Shown piece by piece: positions 36,401 through 43,680 of a stretch of 64,000 nucleotides of DNA. Location: assembly GCF_001866665.1 (NCBI RefSeq), contig NZ_MLYO01000015.1:108804-172803 (forward strand). Reading direction: 5' to 3'. A model generated the notes under the pieces. The model was not told where the DNA came from. It was given only the letters and a program-made list of their open reading frames with translations, and ran no database searches. This DNA comes from Streptomyces monashensis (GTDB taxonomy: Bacteria > Actinomycetota > Actinomycetes > Streptomycetales > Streptomycetaceae). A program made the translations under genes and the position numbers. Numbering within the stretch: the first letter of the stretch is position 1; each line of letters starts with the position of its first letter.

Positions 36401-36523
36401 GTTGGAGCCGTCGGTGGCGTAGGCCCCCCGGCTCCCGGCATCGAACCGGACCTCGGCGTCGGCCTCGGCGCGCAGGGCCGCGGCCAGGGCGTCGAGGGTG
36501 GCGCCACGGATGTGTTCAGTCAT
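33464..36523 (-). CDS. FAD-linked oxidase fused to Fe-S (GlcD-GlcF type) D-2-hydroxyacid dehydrogenase
   Basis: 1019 residues. N-terminal FAD-binding PCMH domain: LSRGGGTSLAGQSTNTAVVI and GGMIGNNSCGASAQAYGKT, then the FAD-oxidase C domain with LSGEHGDGQARGEL. Middle: ferredoxin-like centres GNCRSRRGGVMCPSY and CLACKGCKSDCPTGVD. C-terminal: two CCG domains (PLCCGLTW, EGCCGLAGNFGFE). A short hydrophobic helix (TAAGTAVLLATAGPLAV) near the end may anchor it to the membrane. The architecture equals D-lactate/2-hydroxyglutarate dehydrogenases that pass electrons to quinone. Its 5' end overlaps an isochorismatase relic. Downstream is the TPP enzyme, 30 bases away. Confidence 0.9.
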   Translation of the reverse strand: MTEHIRGATLDALAAALRAEADAEVRFDAGSRGAYATDGSNYRQVPLGVVVPRSVEAAAHTVEICARFDAPVLSRGGGTSLAGQSTNTAVVIDWTKYCDHLVAVDPEARTCVVEPGIVLDELNRRLADHRLQFGPKPSTHSHCALGGMIGNNSCGASAQAYGKTADNVRRLEVMTYDGLRMWVGPTGRAERARIAAEGGRRAEIYDGLDRIAGTYLADIRRGYPKIPRRVSGYNLDSLLPENGFDVARTLVGSEGTLVTVLHAELGLVPVPPCQSLLVLGYADICRAADDVPHLLEHCAPAQLEALDGRMAQLMREEHAYLDSLAALPEGDSWLLTQFSGDSQEDVDEQAHALLQAIGRAERDPSVAFSDQPSREQKMLRAREAGLGVTARPPDDRETWEGWEDSAVPPERLGDYLRDLKRLFDEFDYDDPSLYGHFGQGCVHTRIPFGLRTAQGVADFRRFVERAADLVASYGGSLSGEHGDGQARGELLTRMFGRRLVTAFGELKSLFDPDDRMNPGKVVDPNPVDSRLRLGADWRPADPETRFGYPDDDHSFTRAVLRCVGIGNCRSRRGGVMCPSYRATREEEHSTRGRARLLFEMLDGHPDSAVTDGWHSTEVRDALDLCLACKGCKSDCPTGVDMATYKAEFLSHHYAGRLRPAAHYSLGWLPLWAQLASHVPWLANDVLDAPGLGRAGRWLAGVEPDRTAPLFAERSFVRWWQENGGQRPDPADPATVLLWPDTFSNHFHPSVAISAARLLEDAGFRVAVPDAPLCCGLTWISTGQLATAQRALHRTTRALRPYLDAGTPVIGLEPSCTAVFRSDAPELLPGDEDVRRLAKQTRTFAEQLVEHAPATWRPPRLARQATVQIHCHQHAVMKFDADRELMRRAGLDADVLDEGCCGLAGNFGFERGHHDVSLAIGELGVLPAVRAAAPSALVLADGFSCRTQIEQGGAGRRALHLAEALALGLAGNLPAEQPERLAARPEPPSAGARWATAAGTAVLLATAGPLAVRTLRRRSP

Positions 36524-36834
36524 GATCGTATTCCCCCTGGGGGCCGTGGACTGTCCGGCGCGGGCCGCGCGCTCGCGTGGCGATCCGGGCGCCCACGCCG
36601 GCGTGCGGCCGAGCCGGCGCCGCCTTCCAGCAGCTCCCCGGGGTGGGAGCGCCTCGGTCCGAAGTCGTCGTTCCCGTAGATCACCAGAACGTCCGCCTTC
36701 CGGGCTCGGCCTGGCGGCGCGGCCAGGACGGGCACGGCGCGCTCGGCGGCCGGCACCGGCGGCTCGGCGTGCTCGGGGTCGTACGTGTTGATCATGTCGG
36801 TCACGACGAGTGTGTTGCCGTCGTTCTCCGTGCC
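36520..36834 (-). pseudogene. cysteine hydrolase (isochorismatase-like), truncated relic
   Basis: The minus-strand frame starts like isochorismatase-family cysteine hydrolases: NTLVVTDMINTYDPEHAEPP, PAAERAVPVLAA, RARKADVLVIYGNDDFG, and RSHPGELLEGG. The conserved second half (catalytic Cys, cis-peptide GHxTE-type loop) is missing and the frame runs on as a low-complexity Arg/Pro tail into the start of the FAD/Fe-S gene. The first catalytic Asp (TDM) remains. It is a 3'-truncated relic. Confidence 0.6.
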
Positions 36835-37026
36835 TGCTGTCCGGCCGCTCTCTTGCCGTTCAGGCACAACAGGTACTGGCCGCATCCGAGCACCGGACCG
36901 GGACCGGCGGTCTGCGACGGTTCGAACCCGTCGCCGCCCGGCACCGATCCCAGCTGCTGGAGCTGCTGCGCGTCGAGCTTGGCGGGACGGCGTGACGCCT
37001 TCTGCGAAGGCATGATGGTCTGCCGG

Positions 37027-37209
37027 TCACAGGGACCGGGTGTCGGTCGCCGGAGGGTCGGACTTCTCGTCGTTCTTCCCCTCGTCTCCCTCGGCCTTGG
37101 CCCGAACGTTCCGTGGGGTCGGAGTCACGATCTTCCGTTCCTCCGCGGACCGCTCTCGTGTCTTTTCGTCGGGCTGGGTGGCGCCCCTGCGGTTGCGGTT
37201 GGCTTTCAT
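37027..37209 (-). CDS. 60-residue charged hypothetical protein
   Basis: Starts MKANRNRRGA with an excellent AAGGAGAGGA site. The protein is hydrophilic, with alternating Lys/Arg and Glu/Asp, and probably disordered (TRERSAEERKIVTPTPRNVR, then EGDEGKNDEK). No family recognised. It is transcribed divergently from udgX across a 123-base gap containing a perfect GAGTACCCGGGTACTC palindrome. Confidence 0.6.
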   Translation of the reverse strand: MKANRNRRGATQPDEKTRERSAEERKIVTPTPRNVRAKAEGDEGKNDEKSDPPATDTRSL

Positions 37210-37259
37210 GGCAACGTCCTCTCCTTCTGTTCCAGGCGGCGGGTCGGTGTCCATCCCGC

Positions 37260-37275
37260 GAGTACCCGGGTACTC
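37260..37275. promoter_or_regulatory. 16-base perfect palindrome in a divergent promoter region
   Basis: GAGTACCCGGGTACTC lies between the charged small gene (start 37209, minus) and udgX (start 37333, plus). Each half contains GGGTAC, the -10 consensus of Streptomyces SigB-type promoters, on opposite strands. The best -35 matches are imperfect: GTTA-N16 on the minus strand and GTGT-N17 on the plus strand. It may be a shared promoter core or a regulator site. Confidence 0.5.
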
Positions 37276-37332
37276 GGAAGCCGTAACGGCCTGTGCAGGG
37301 CTCAGGGCCAGGAGGAGAAGGGACGACAGGCC

Positions 37333-38082
37333 ATGGCGGGAACGACTGCCGGGGCACTCGGCCGGGATCATGACGCGACGCCGTACCTGCCGGGACGGCG
37401 TGCGGGACTGCCCGGGCTGCGGAAAGCGGCCGCGCTGTGCCGGGGCTGTCCGCTGTACCGAGACGCGACCCAGACCGTGTTCGGCGAGGGCGACACGACC
37501 GCGCGTGTCCTGCTCATCGGTGAGCAGCCCGGGGATCAGGAGGACCGTCGGGGCCGGCCGTTCGTCGGCCCCGCGGGCAAGGTGCTGAGACGCGCCCTCG
37601 CGGATGCGGGTATCGATCCGGAGGGGGTCTACGTCACCAACGCGGTCAAACACTTCAAGTTCACCCTTCCCGAGGGTCGTAAACGCCGGATCCACAAAGC
37701 CCCGACACTCCGTGAGATGGCCGCCTGCCGGCCCTGGCTGAGGGCCGAGCTGAGAGTCGTGGCACCGGAGGTGGTCGTCGCGCTCGGCGGCACGGCAGGC
37801 AAAGCCCTGCTGGGCTCAGCCTTCCGGGTGACCGAGCAACGCGGCGCGGTGCTGCCCTGGCCCGGCCTCGACGGGAATGGCGGAGACGGCGACGGGGCGG
37901 ACGGAGCCGAGCAGGGCATCAGCGGGCTGGTGGCGACGATCCATCCGTCCGCCGTGCTGCGCGCCGACGACGCCGACCGCACGCGGGTCTACGACGGCCT
38001 CGTCGAAGATCTGCGCATCGTGTCCCGCCTCCTGGCCGACGGTGACGGAACCGATCGGCGCGCTGAGGGCCGCAGGAGGTGA
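37333..38082 (+). CDS. udgX: UdgX-type uracil-DNA glycosylase / cross-linking protein
   Basis: 249 residues from ATG 37333 (AGGAGGAGAAGGG upstream). Family-4-like fold with GEQPGDQEDRRGRPFVGPAG (residues about 63-82, uracil pocket), a Cys pair C36-x2-C39 and Cys132 as Fe-S ligands, and IHPSAVLR (about 204). The hallmark is the KRRIH insertion (residues 117-121): in UdgX the His forms a covalent bond to the sugar left after uracil removal, so the enzyme stays attached to DNA. An acidic Gly/Asp-rich insert near residue 185 is unusual. It is coupled to the Fpg/Nei gene by a near-overlap. Confidence 0.92.
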   Translation: MAGTTAGALGRDHDATPYLPGRRAGLPGLRKAAALCRGCPLYRDATQTVFGEGDTTARVLLIGEQPGDQEDRRGRPFVGPAGKVLRRALADAGIDPEGVYVTNAVKHFKFTLPEGRKRRIHKAPTLREMAACRPWLRAELRVVAPEVVVALGGTAGKALLGSAFRVTEQRGAVLPWPGLDGNGGDGDGADGAEQGISGLVATIHPSAVLRADDADRTRVYDGLVEDLRIVSRLLADGDGTDRRAEGRRR

Positions 38083-38084
38083 CC

Positions 38085-38867
38085 ATGCCGGAGTTGCCCG
38101 AGGTCGAGGGCTTCCGTGACGTGCTGAACGGCTGTGGCCGGGGCAGGTGCGTGCGGCGGGTCGACGTGCACGACACGGACGTACTGCGCGGGGTCGGCGT
38201 GCGGCGCCTGCGGCGGGAGGTGGAGGGGCGGCGGCTCGGCCGACCGTGGCGGCACGGGAAGTTGCTGATCGTCCCCGTCGGGGACGGCCAGGCCCTCGTC
38301 TGGCACTTCGGTATGACCGGCGAGCTGGTGTGCGCCCGCGGGGACGATCCGCCGGCCGCCCATGACCGGGTCGTTCTGACCTTCGCCGACGATCGGCAGT
38401 TGCGCTACCGCGACCAGCGCAAACTCCAGGGCATACGGCTGGCCCCGAATGAGCGTGCCCTGCGGCGACTGCTGGACCGCCTCGGCCCCGACGCCCTCGA
38501 AATCAGCCGCTCCGACTTCCTGGACCTGCTCGCCGCGCGGCGGGGCGCCGTCAAAACCGTGCTCATGGACCAGTCCCTCATCGCCGGGCTCGGCAATCTG
38601 CTCAGCGACGAGATCCTGTGGCGCGCCCATGTGGCCCCCGGGCGCCCACCGCGGGGGCTCGACGACACCGAGGCGCGCCAGGTGTTCACGGCTATGCGCC
38701 GCGTACTCGCCACCGCGACACGTGCCGGTCGCGTACCACCGCGCCGAACCTGGCTCACCGGCCATCGCGACGACGGCGAACCGGTGTGCCCCCGCTGCGG
38801 AGAACGACTGCGTTCACAGCGTGTCGCCGGCCGGCGCACCGTGTGGTGCACGCACTGCCAGCACTGA
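38085..38867 (+). CDS. Fpg/Nei family DNA glycosylase/AP lyase
   Basis: 260 residues. The start is the ATG at 38085, because the mature N-terminal Pro of MPELPEVE is the catalytic nucleophile; AGGAGG lies 5 bases upstream, and the GTG two codons earlier would block that terminus. The N-terminal PELPEVEGFRD is followed by a glycosylase domain. The helix-two-turn-helix is MDQSLIAGLGNLLSDEILWR, and the C-terminal zinc finger is C-P-R-C...C-T-H-C with GRRTVW before it. It excises oxidised bases. Two bases separate its start from the udgX stop, so the pair acts in one base-excision operon. Confidence 0.9.
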   Translation: MPELPEVEGFRDVLNGCGRGRCVRRVDVHDTDVLRGVGVRRLRREVEGRRLGRPWRHGKLLIVPVGDGQALVWHFGMTGELVCARGDDPPAAHDRVVLTFADDRQLRYRDQRKLQGIRLAPNERALRRLLDRLGPDALEISRSDFLDLLAARRGAVKTVLMDQSLIAGLGNLLSDEILWRAHVAPGRPPRGLDDTEARQVFTAMRRVLATATRAGRVPPRRTWLTGHRDDGEPVCPRCGERLRSQRVAGRRTVWCTHCQH

Positions 38868-38880
38868 TCGAGTCCCCGCA

Positions 38881-39135
38881 CTAGCCGGACGGCTCCTCGG
38901 GTACGGGATGGTCCGGATGGACCCCGGTGCGCCGTGGGGCGCCGCGCGGCCCCGCGCCGGCCTCGTCCACGTCGGGGACGTCGCCCGTGTCCTCCCGTTC
39001 CCCTGCACCCTTCCGCTCCTGCGTGCGGCGGTCGGCCGTGTGCGGTTCCCATCGGTCGTCTCCGTGCCCGGCCTGCTGGTCGGGAAGATCCCTGGGGATG
39101 GGATGCGGGCCGCTGCGCTGCGGGCGTCGTTTCAT
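38881..39135 (-). CDS. 84-residue charged hypothetical protein downstream of ku
   Basis: Starts MKRRPQRSGPHPIPRDL with a GAGGAGAG site upstream, 32 bases after the ku stop on the same strand. Hydrophilic, rich in Arg, Pro, Gly, Asp and His, no predicted fold. It converges with the Fpg/Nei gene. Function unknown; the coupling to ku suggests co-expression. Confidence 0.5.
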   Translation of the reverse strand: MKRRPQRSGPHPIPRDLPDQQAGHGDDRWEPHTADRRTQERKGAGEREDTGDVPDVDEAGAGPRGAPRRTGVHPDHPVPEEPSG

Positions 39136-39167
39136 CGGTGTCTCTCCTCGTCGGATGCTGAGATGCG

Positions 39168-40169
39168 TCACGACGCCCGAGCGTGTCCGCGCCTGCCGGT
39201 GTGCGACAGCGCCTCGACAAGCTCCTCGCGGCTCATGGAGGAGCGGCCCTTGACGTCGGCTTCGGCCGCCAGGTCGTACAGCTGTGCCTTGGTGAGCGAG
39301 TCGAGCGAAGATTTCGTCCCTGGACGTGTCCGGCGGTCGGCGGTCGCCTTCTTCGACGCGCTGCGCGTCCTCCCCGACATCCGGCCGTTCCGTGACGTGG
39401 CGCGGTCCACGCTGGCTCGCAGTGCGTCCATGAGGTCGATGACGTTCGTGGCTTCGGCCGGCTGCTCGGCCTTCTCCACGCTCGCGCCCTTCTTCTTGGC
39501 CTCGACCAGTTCCCGTACCTTCTCGTGATAGGTGTCGTGGAAGTCGGTCGGGTCCCAGTCCATGCCCAGCGAGTCGATCAGCTGCTCGGCCATCCGCAAC
39601 TCGCGGTCTGCGGGCCGGACCCGCTGCGGAAGATCGTCGATCTCCGCGTGCGGATCCCTGATCTCGTCCGCCCAGTGCAGGGTGTGCAGGGTCAGGATTC
39701 CGCCTTCGGACTTCACCGCGACCAGGTACTCCCGGTTCCGCATGACGAAGGTGGCGATCCCCGCCTTGTCCGCACGCTCCAGAGCCTTCTGCAGGACGGC
39801 GTACACCTTCTCGTACTGCTCGCCCTTGGGCCCCATGTAGTACGTCCTGTCGAAGAAGACCGGCTCGACGTCCGCGAGGTCGACGAAACCGGTGATCTCC
39901 AGCTCCCGGGAGCGGCCCGGGGCGATCTCGTCCAGTTCGCCGGGCTCCAGGATCACGTACTCGTCTCCGGCGTCCAGGCCCTTGACGATCTCGTCCGGTG
40001 GTACTTCCTCGCCGGTGCGCTCGTTCACGCGCTTGTTGCGCACCCGGTCGGACGTGCCCCGCTGAAGCTGACGGAACCGGATGGTGTGGCTGTCGGTAGC
40101 CGCGAACAACTGGACCGGCAGGGACACCAGCCCGAAGGAGAGGACTCCGTTCCACACAGCGCGTGCCAT
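39168..40169 (-). CDS. ku: Ku homodimer protein of bacterial NHEJ, with Rho-N/SAP-like C-terminal module
   Basis: 333 residues. Start [20 protein letters not shown] is the canonical N-terminus. The Ku barrel follows: [60 protein letters not shown]. The core ends near [19 protein letters not shown]. After a basic linker a short module ([31 protein letters not shown]) resembles SAP/Rho-N DNA-binding helices, which in some Streptomyces Ku proteins help bind ends. Ku bridges broken ends and recruits LigD-type enzymes. A SigB-like promoter lies 46 bases upstream. Confidence 0.93.
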   Translation of the reverse strand: MARAVWNGVLSFGLVSLPVQLFAATDSHTIRFRQLQRGTSDRVRNKRVNERTGEEVPPDEIVKGLDAGDEYVILEPGELDEIAPGRSRELEITGFVDLADVEPVFFDRTYYMGPKGEQYEKVYAVLQKALERADKAGIATFVMRNREYLVAVKSEGGILTLHTLHWADEIRDPHAEIDDLPQRVRPADRELRMAEQLIDSLGMDWDPTDFHDTYHEKVRELVEAKKKGASVEKAEQPAEATNVIDLMDALRASVDRATSRNGRMSGRTRSASKKATADRRTRPGTKSSLDSLTKAQLYDLAAEADVKGRSSMSREELVEALSHTGRRGHARAS

Positions 40170-40214
40170 GTCGCGGCCACCTCCGTGGGACCGACGGACT
40201 TGCTGGGAGTGCGA

Positions 40215-40239
40215 GTACCCAGCGCGGTGCTGCCTACCC
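40215..40239 (-). promoter_or_regulatory. SigB-type promoter upstream of ku
   Basis: On the minus strand GGGT-N15-GGGTAC matches the Streptomyces SigB/SigH-group consensus GNNT-N14-16-GGGTAY. The -10 ends 46 bases before the ku start. This would place ku under general-stress control. Confidence 0.5.
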
Positions 40240-40245
40240 CTCGCC

Positions 40246-40629
40246 TCACGTCCCGCCCGGCCGTACGGACTCCGTGGCCACGTCCCGCGGGCTGCCCGTG
40301 CGTTCCAGGAGCAGCCGCTGTTCGCAGGCGCCGTTGCCCCGGCCGAGCAGCCGGGCCACCGTGTGTTCGGCGCGGGGCGCGTCACCGTTCTCGGCGAGGG
40401 TGTCGCCGATGTGGTCGAGCGGCGAGCGCACCACGTCCGCGGCGGGCCGGGGCCGCATGGTCGCCGGGTCGAGCAGGTACTCGTCCAGGCCCGCGTGGGC
40501 GGCCTGCCAGGAGCCCAGCCGCAGCAGGCTGACACTGTGGTCGAGCGGTGGCTCGCCCGCCCGCCAGTCGCGAGCCGCCGTCTCCACCAGGGCACGTCGC
40601 AGAGCGCCGACGCGCACGGCCGACCTCAT
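40246..40629 (-). pseudogene. YbdK-type carboxylate-amine (glutamate-cysteine) ligase, C-terminal fragment
   Basis: 127 residues that match only the last third of GCS2/YbdK ligases (normally about 370 residues): [58 protein letters not shown] and [20 protein letters not shown]. The ATP- and glutamate-binding domain is absent. It starts with ATG overlapping the stop of the preceding ANTAR fragment (ATGA), so it may still be translated, but as a remnant. Confidence 0.6.
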
Positions 40630-40915
40630 CCGTGCGTGGTACCGCCTCCTTGCGGCAGGGTGTGATCCCTCGCCGAGGACCCGGTGGCTGTCAGTGCTGT
40701 CTCGAGCGCGGTGCGTAGACAGTCCGCCGGCGGCTCACAGGCCGCCCAGGCCACCAGGTGTTCTGTGACCGTGCGAAGTTCTATGCCGGTGTGCCGGGCG
40801 ATCGCGGTGAGAACGTGGATGCCCTGGCCCGGGCGGAGCCCGCCCATCGCGATGACCACACCGACAGCCTGGTCGATGACAGAGTGTGAAGCGACGCTCT
40901 CTTGTCGCTGCCAGA
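40626..40915 (-). pseudogene. ANTAR-domain protein fragment
   Basis: The frame reads ESVASHSVIDQAVGVVIAMG, then GLRPGQGIHVLTAIARHTGI and TVTEHLVAWA. This is the three-helix ANTAR RNA-binding domain (S-x-IDQA-G-V...). The GAF or receiver domain normally in front is gone: upstream the frame runs into the 3' end of the F420 oxidoreductase gene. From the first good start (40859) only 77 residues would be made. ANTAR proteins act as antiterminators; this one is probably non-functional. Confidence 0.55.
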
Positions 40916-40936
40916 GTCGAGGTGTGCCCGTGCCGG

Positions 40937-41908
40937 TCAGCCCAACGCCGCTCGGAGCGCGGGAAGGAGCGTCCCTTTCGACCAGTCCAGGAACTGCGGC
41001 TGAGAGTCACCGCCGATCTGTACCAGGGCGACCTCGGTGAAACCGGCTCCTGCGTAGGGGAGTACGGCTTGGACGAAGTCGTCCGGGTTGTCGCCGCATG
41101 GAATGGATTCCGCGACGTCGTCCGTGGTCACAAATGCGGTCGCCGAGGTGAAGGAGTCCGGGTGCGGCAACTCGGAATTCACTTTCCAGCCCAGACCGAA
41201 CCAGCGGAACTGTTCGTGCGCGCGACTGGTGGCCGTTTCGTGGTCGGGGTCGTAGCTGACCGGAAGCTGCCCCACACGCGGTTTGCCGGCACCACCGTGC
41301 CGATCGAACGCCTCCAGAAGCCCCTTCTTGGGCTCCGTCGCTATGACCAGGTCGGCGAGACGGCCCGCGAGCGCGCACGACTGGTCGCCCGAGACGGCGA
41401 TTCCGATCGGCGGAGGCGTCTCGGGAAGGTCCCACAGACGCGCCGAGTCAACTCGGAAATGAGCGCCGTGACGTGTCACATGTCCGCCGCGGAACAACGC
41501 GCGGATGATCGAGACTGCTTCCTCCAGCATTTCATGCCGCACGTCGACCGAGGGCCAACCAGAGCCCACCACGTGCTCGTTGAGATTCTCGCCGGCCCCC
41601 AGACCGAGCCGGAACCTGCCCTCGGACAGCAGTTGAAGAGTGGCGGCCTTCTGCGCCACGACCGCCGGGTGATATCGAATGGTCGGACAGGTCACATACG
41701 TCATCAAAGGAATGCGTGAGGTGGCCTGGGCCGCGGCTCCGAGTACGCTCCAAGCGTAGGAGGAGTGTCCTTGCGACGGCAACCACGGAAAATAGTGGTC
41801 AGATATGACCGAGAAATCGAAACCCGCCGATTCTGCCTGCACAAGATGGTCCACGAGGTCACGTGGACCGGCCTGCTCGCTCATCATCGTGTATCCGATT
41901 CGCGTCAT
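40937..41908 (-). CDS. LLM-class F420-dependent oxidoreductase (F420-G6PDH-like)
   Basis: 323 residues. N-terminal MTRIGYTMMSEQAGPRDLVD, then AESAGFDFSVISDHYFPWLP and LMTYVTCPTIRYHPAVVAQ. RFRLGLGAGENLNEHVVG and LADLVIATEPKKGLLEAF follow. The pattern is that of the TIM-barrel F420-dependent glucose-6-phosphate dehydrogenase-like subgroup (GSGEALNEH-type motif). The His and Glu expected for sugar-phosphate chemistry are partly kept; substrate uncertain. Intact and well biased. A SigB-like element (GTTT-N15-TGGTAC) precedes it by about 10 bases. Confidence 0.88.
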   Translation of the reverse strand: MTRIGYTMMSEQAGPRDLVDHLVQAESAGFDFSVISDHYFPWLPSQGHSSYAWSVLGAAAQATSRIPLMTYVTCPTIRYHPAVVAQKAATLQLLSEGRFRLGLGAGENLNEHVVGSGWPSVDVRHEMLEEAVSIIRALFRGGHVTRHGAHFRVDSARLWDLPETPPPIGIAVSGDQSCALAGRLADLVIATEPKKGLLEAFDRHGGAGKPRVGQLPVSYDPDHETATSRAHEQFRWFGLGWKVNSELPHPDSFTSATAFVTTDDVAESIPCGDNPDDFVQAVLPYAGAGFTEVALVQIGGDSQPQFLDWSKGTLLPALRAALG

Positions 41909-41918
41909 GATTCAGCGA

Positions 41919-41943
41919 GTACCAGGACCGATGGACACGAAAC
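41919..41943 (-). promoter_or_regulatory. possible SigB-type promoter of the F420 oxidoreductase gene
   Basis: Minus-strand GTTT-N15-TGGTAC differs by one base in the -10 from the GNNT-N14-16-GGGTAY consensus. It ends 10 bases before the start codon, so the transcript would be nearly leaderless, which is common in Streptomyces. Confidence 0.3.
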
Positions 41944-42139
41944 ACCGATCGATCCTCTCGGACTTCATGTGCCTCTGGACGCGGAAGTCAGGAAGTCTCG
42001 GCGCACACCGCCCGAGCCACGACTCGACCAATTCCCAGGGCGGCAAGGCGCAGTCTGCACGTGTGATCCGCCGGCACGTGTGCAGGAACGGTGTCCGGGG
42101 CCGAGTGCCCTCCTGGCGGGCCGACGCCCCGTGGATCAG

Positions 42140-43210
42140 TGCGGAAGCGTCGAGGCGTCGTTGAGGCGGACGGCGCATTCCAACTGGAGTGCGTGGACGA
42201 ACGGTCGTCCCTCGATGAAGTGGTGGGTGGTCGCGCTGCTCGGATCGTCGGCGGACAGACAGCATCGAGCCAGGGGCGTGAGCAGCGCGGCCTCCGGCCC
42301 ATCGTCATCGGCGGCCCGGCGCCACCGGCCGTCGGCACGCAGGCAACGGTGCCGGGTCTCGACGAATACGGCCTCAGCGAGTCCGCACACCGCTGTGTCA
42401 TGCCACCCGGCGGCACCAGGCCGGCGGCCGGCCGTCGCCAACTGCGCTCCACCGCATCGACCGCGACGGCTCGCGCCGCCTCATGTCGGCGAGGACGCGT
42501 TCGGCGGTGAAAAGCACCGCGGTGTCGAGCAGGTCGTGCGGACCGTGCGCGGCGACCGCGAGGCCCACCCAGCTCTGTGTGGCGCAGCCAGACGAATCGG
42601 TCGTCGTGGCTTCGGCCGATGTTCGCGCGCTCCGGCAACGAGGTGGTGGCGGCCGCGACCGTACCGCCGGACGAACTCGTCAGACCGCGCAGGACGGCCC
42701 AGGCGTGCCGGGCATCGCGTGGCGCGGCCAGGCCGGAGCAGTCGGGTACGTCCTGCAGCCAGGCGTCCTGGGTGCGCGTCCACAACTGCGCCGGATCCAG
42801 GGGCTCGAAGCTGTCCCGCTCGGACAACTCCAGAACGAGGTGGTGCTGCTCACCCTCGCGCAGCCGGAACGCAGCGCGCAGCCCGATCTCGGGGCGCCGC
42901 GTTACCTGGTGCGCGCCGTCGAGCCGCAGCCGCAGGACTTCGGCTTCAGCTGTCCACACATGGCCCTCAAGACGGGGATCACGCACCCGTCCCGCGCCGA
43001 AGCCGGGGGGCGAGACCGAGCCGTAGGCGTGCCTCTCCTTTTCGATGCGCATCCGACGCAGCAGCACGAGCCGGTCCACGGCACCGGCATCGCGAGCGCG
43101 TCGCGCCACTCGATCACGGCGTCGGCCGTCACCCGGTGGCTCACTCGGATCAGCGTGCCGTCCTCGGGGTACCCGCACCACACACGCCACTGGTCGACTC
43201 CCTCAGCACC
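42140..43210 (-). pseudogene. glycoside hydrolase family 15 (glucoamylase/trehalase-like), decayed
   Basis: Pieces in all three minus-strand frames follow the order of GH15 enzymes. First VWCGYPEDGTLIRVSHRVTA, then DRLVLLRRMR and DPRLEGHVWTAEAE. Next come LRLRLDGAHQVTRRPEIGLR, QLWTRTQDAWLQDVPDCSGL and LTSSSGGTVAAATTSLPE. Last is DDRFVWLR (normally SYDYRYVWLRD), with the ELGG after it. Frameshifts interrupt it at several points and the barrel half after the first catalytic region is missing or scrambled. Family members degrade glycogen or trehalose. Dead gene. Confidence 0.65.
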
Positions 43211-43680
43211 CACGGAGGGCAGTCGTCGTTCGGCACGGGTACCGGCTTGTCCGCTCTGTCGGTCATGGCACCGGGCCCGGCCGCCCGGCGCAGAGACGGT
43301 CCGCAGGCCGACGGAGGGGCACAGCGGACCCGAGAGTGCGAGCATGCGTTGCTCATCGGACGCCGTCCGGGCCTGCCCTCTTCGACGGGTTGGACAGCTG
43401 CGTCGGGGAACCCGTCGTCCAGAGCGAACTCCGGCACGAAAGGGCTGCTGAAGATGCGGCCTCGGCACCCCGAGTAGCGCCACATCCACAATGGGCTGCG
43501 AGGCATCGCGGCGCAGCGGCGAGATCGAGGCACAGCAGTCGCAGTCCGAAGAGCCTGCGGGTCACCTTCATGGCGCGGGGCGGCGTGCCTCCGGCCTGCC
43601 GGGCTGATCACCCTGAGTCGACCTGTCGGCCGGCCCCACAGGACTGAAGAGGCCGTAACGGAAGATGGAGGCGAGACCTC

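Noticed and set aside
33596..36679. 1027-codon plus-strand open frame antisense to the FAD/Fe-S dehydrogenase.
   Set aside because: A mirror frame of a well-supported gene; no start signal or domain.
36900..36945. GACGG-TTCGAAC-CCGTC looks like the T-arm of a tRNA.
   Set aside because: No matching acceptor stem, D-arm or anticodon arm is found at the proper distances on either strand. The motif is a local palindrome, so a tRNA or attachment site is not supported.
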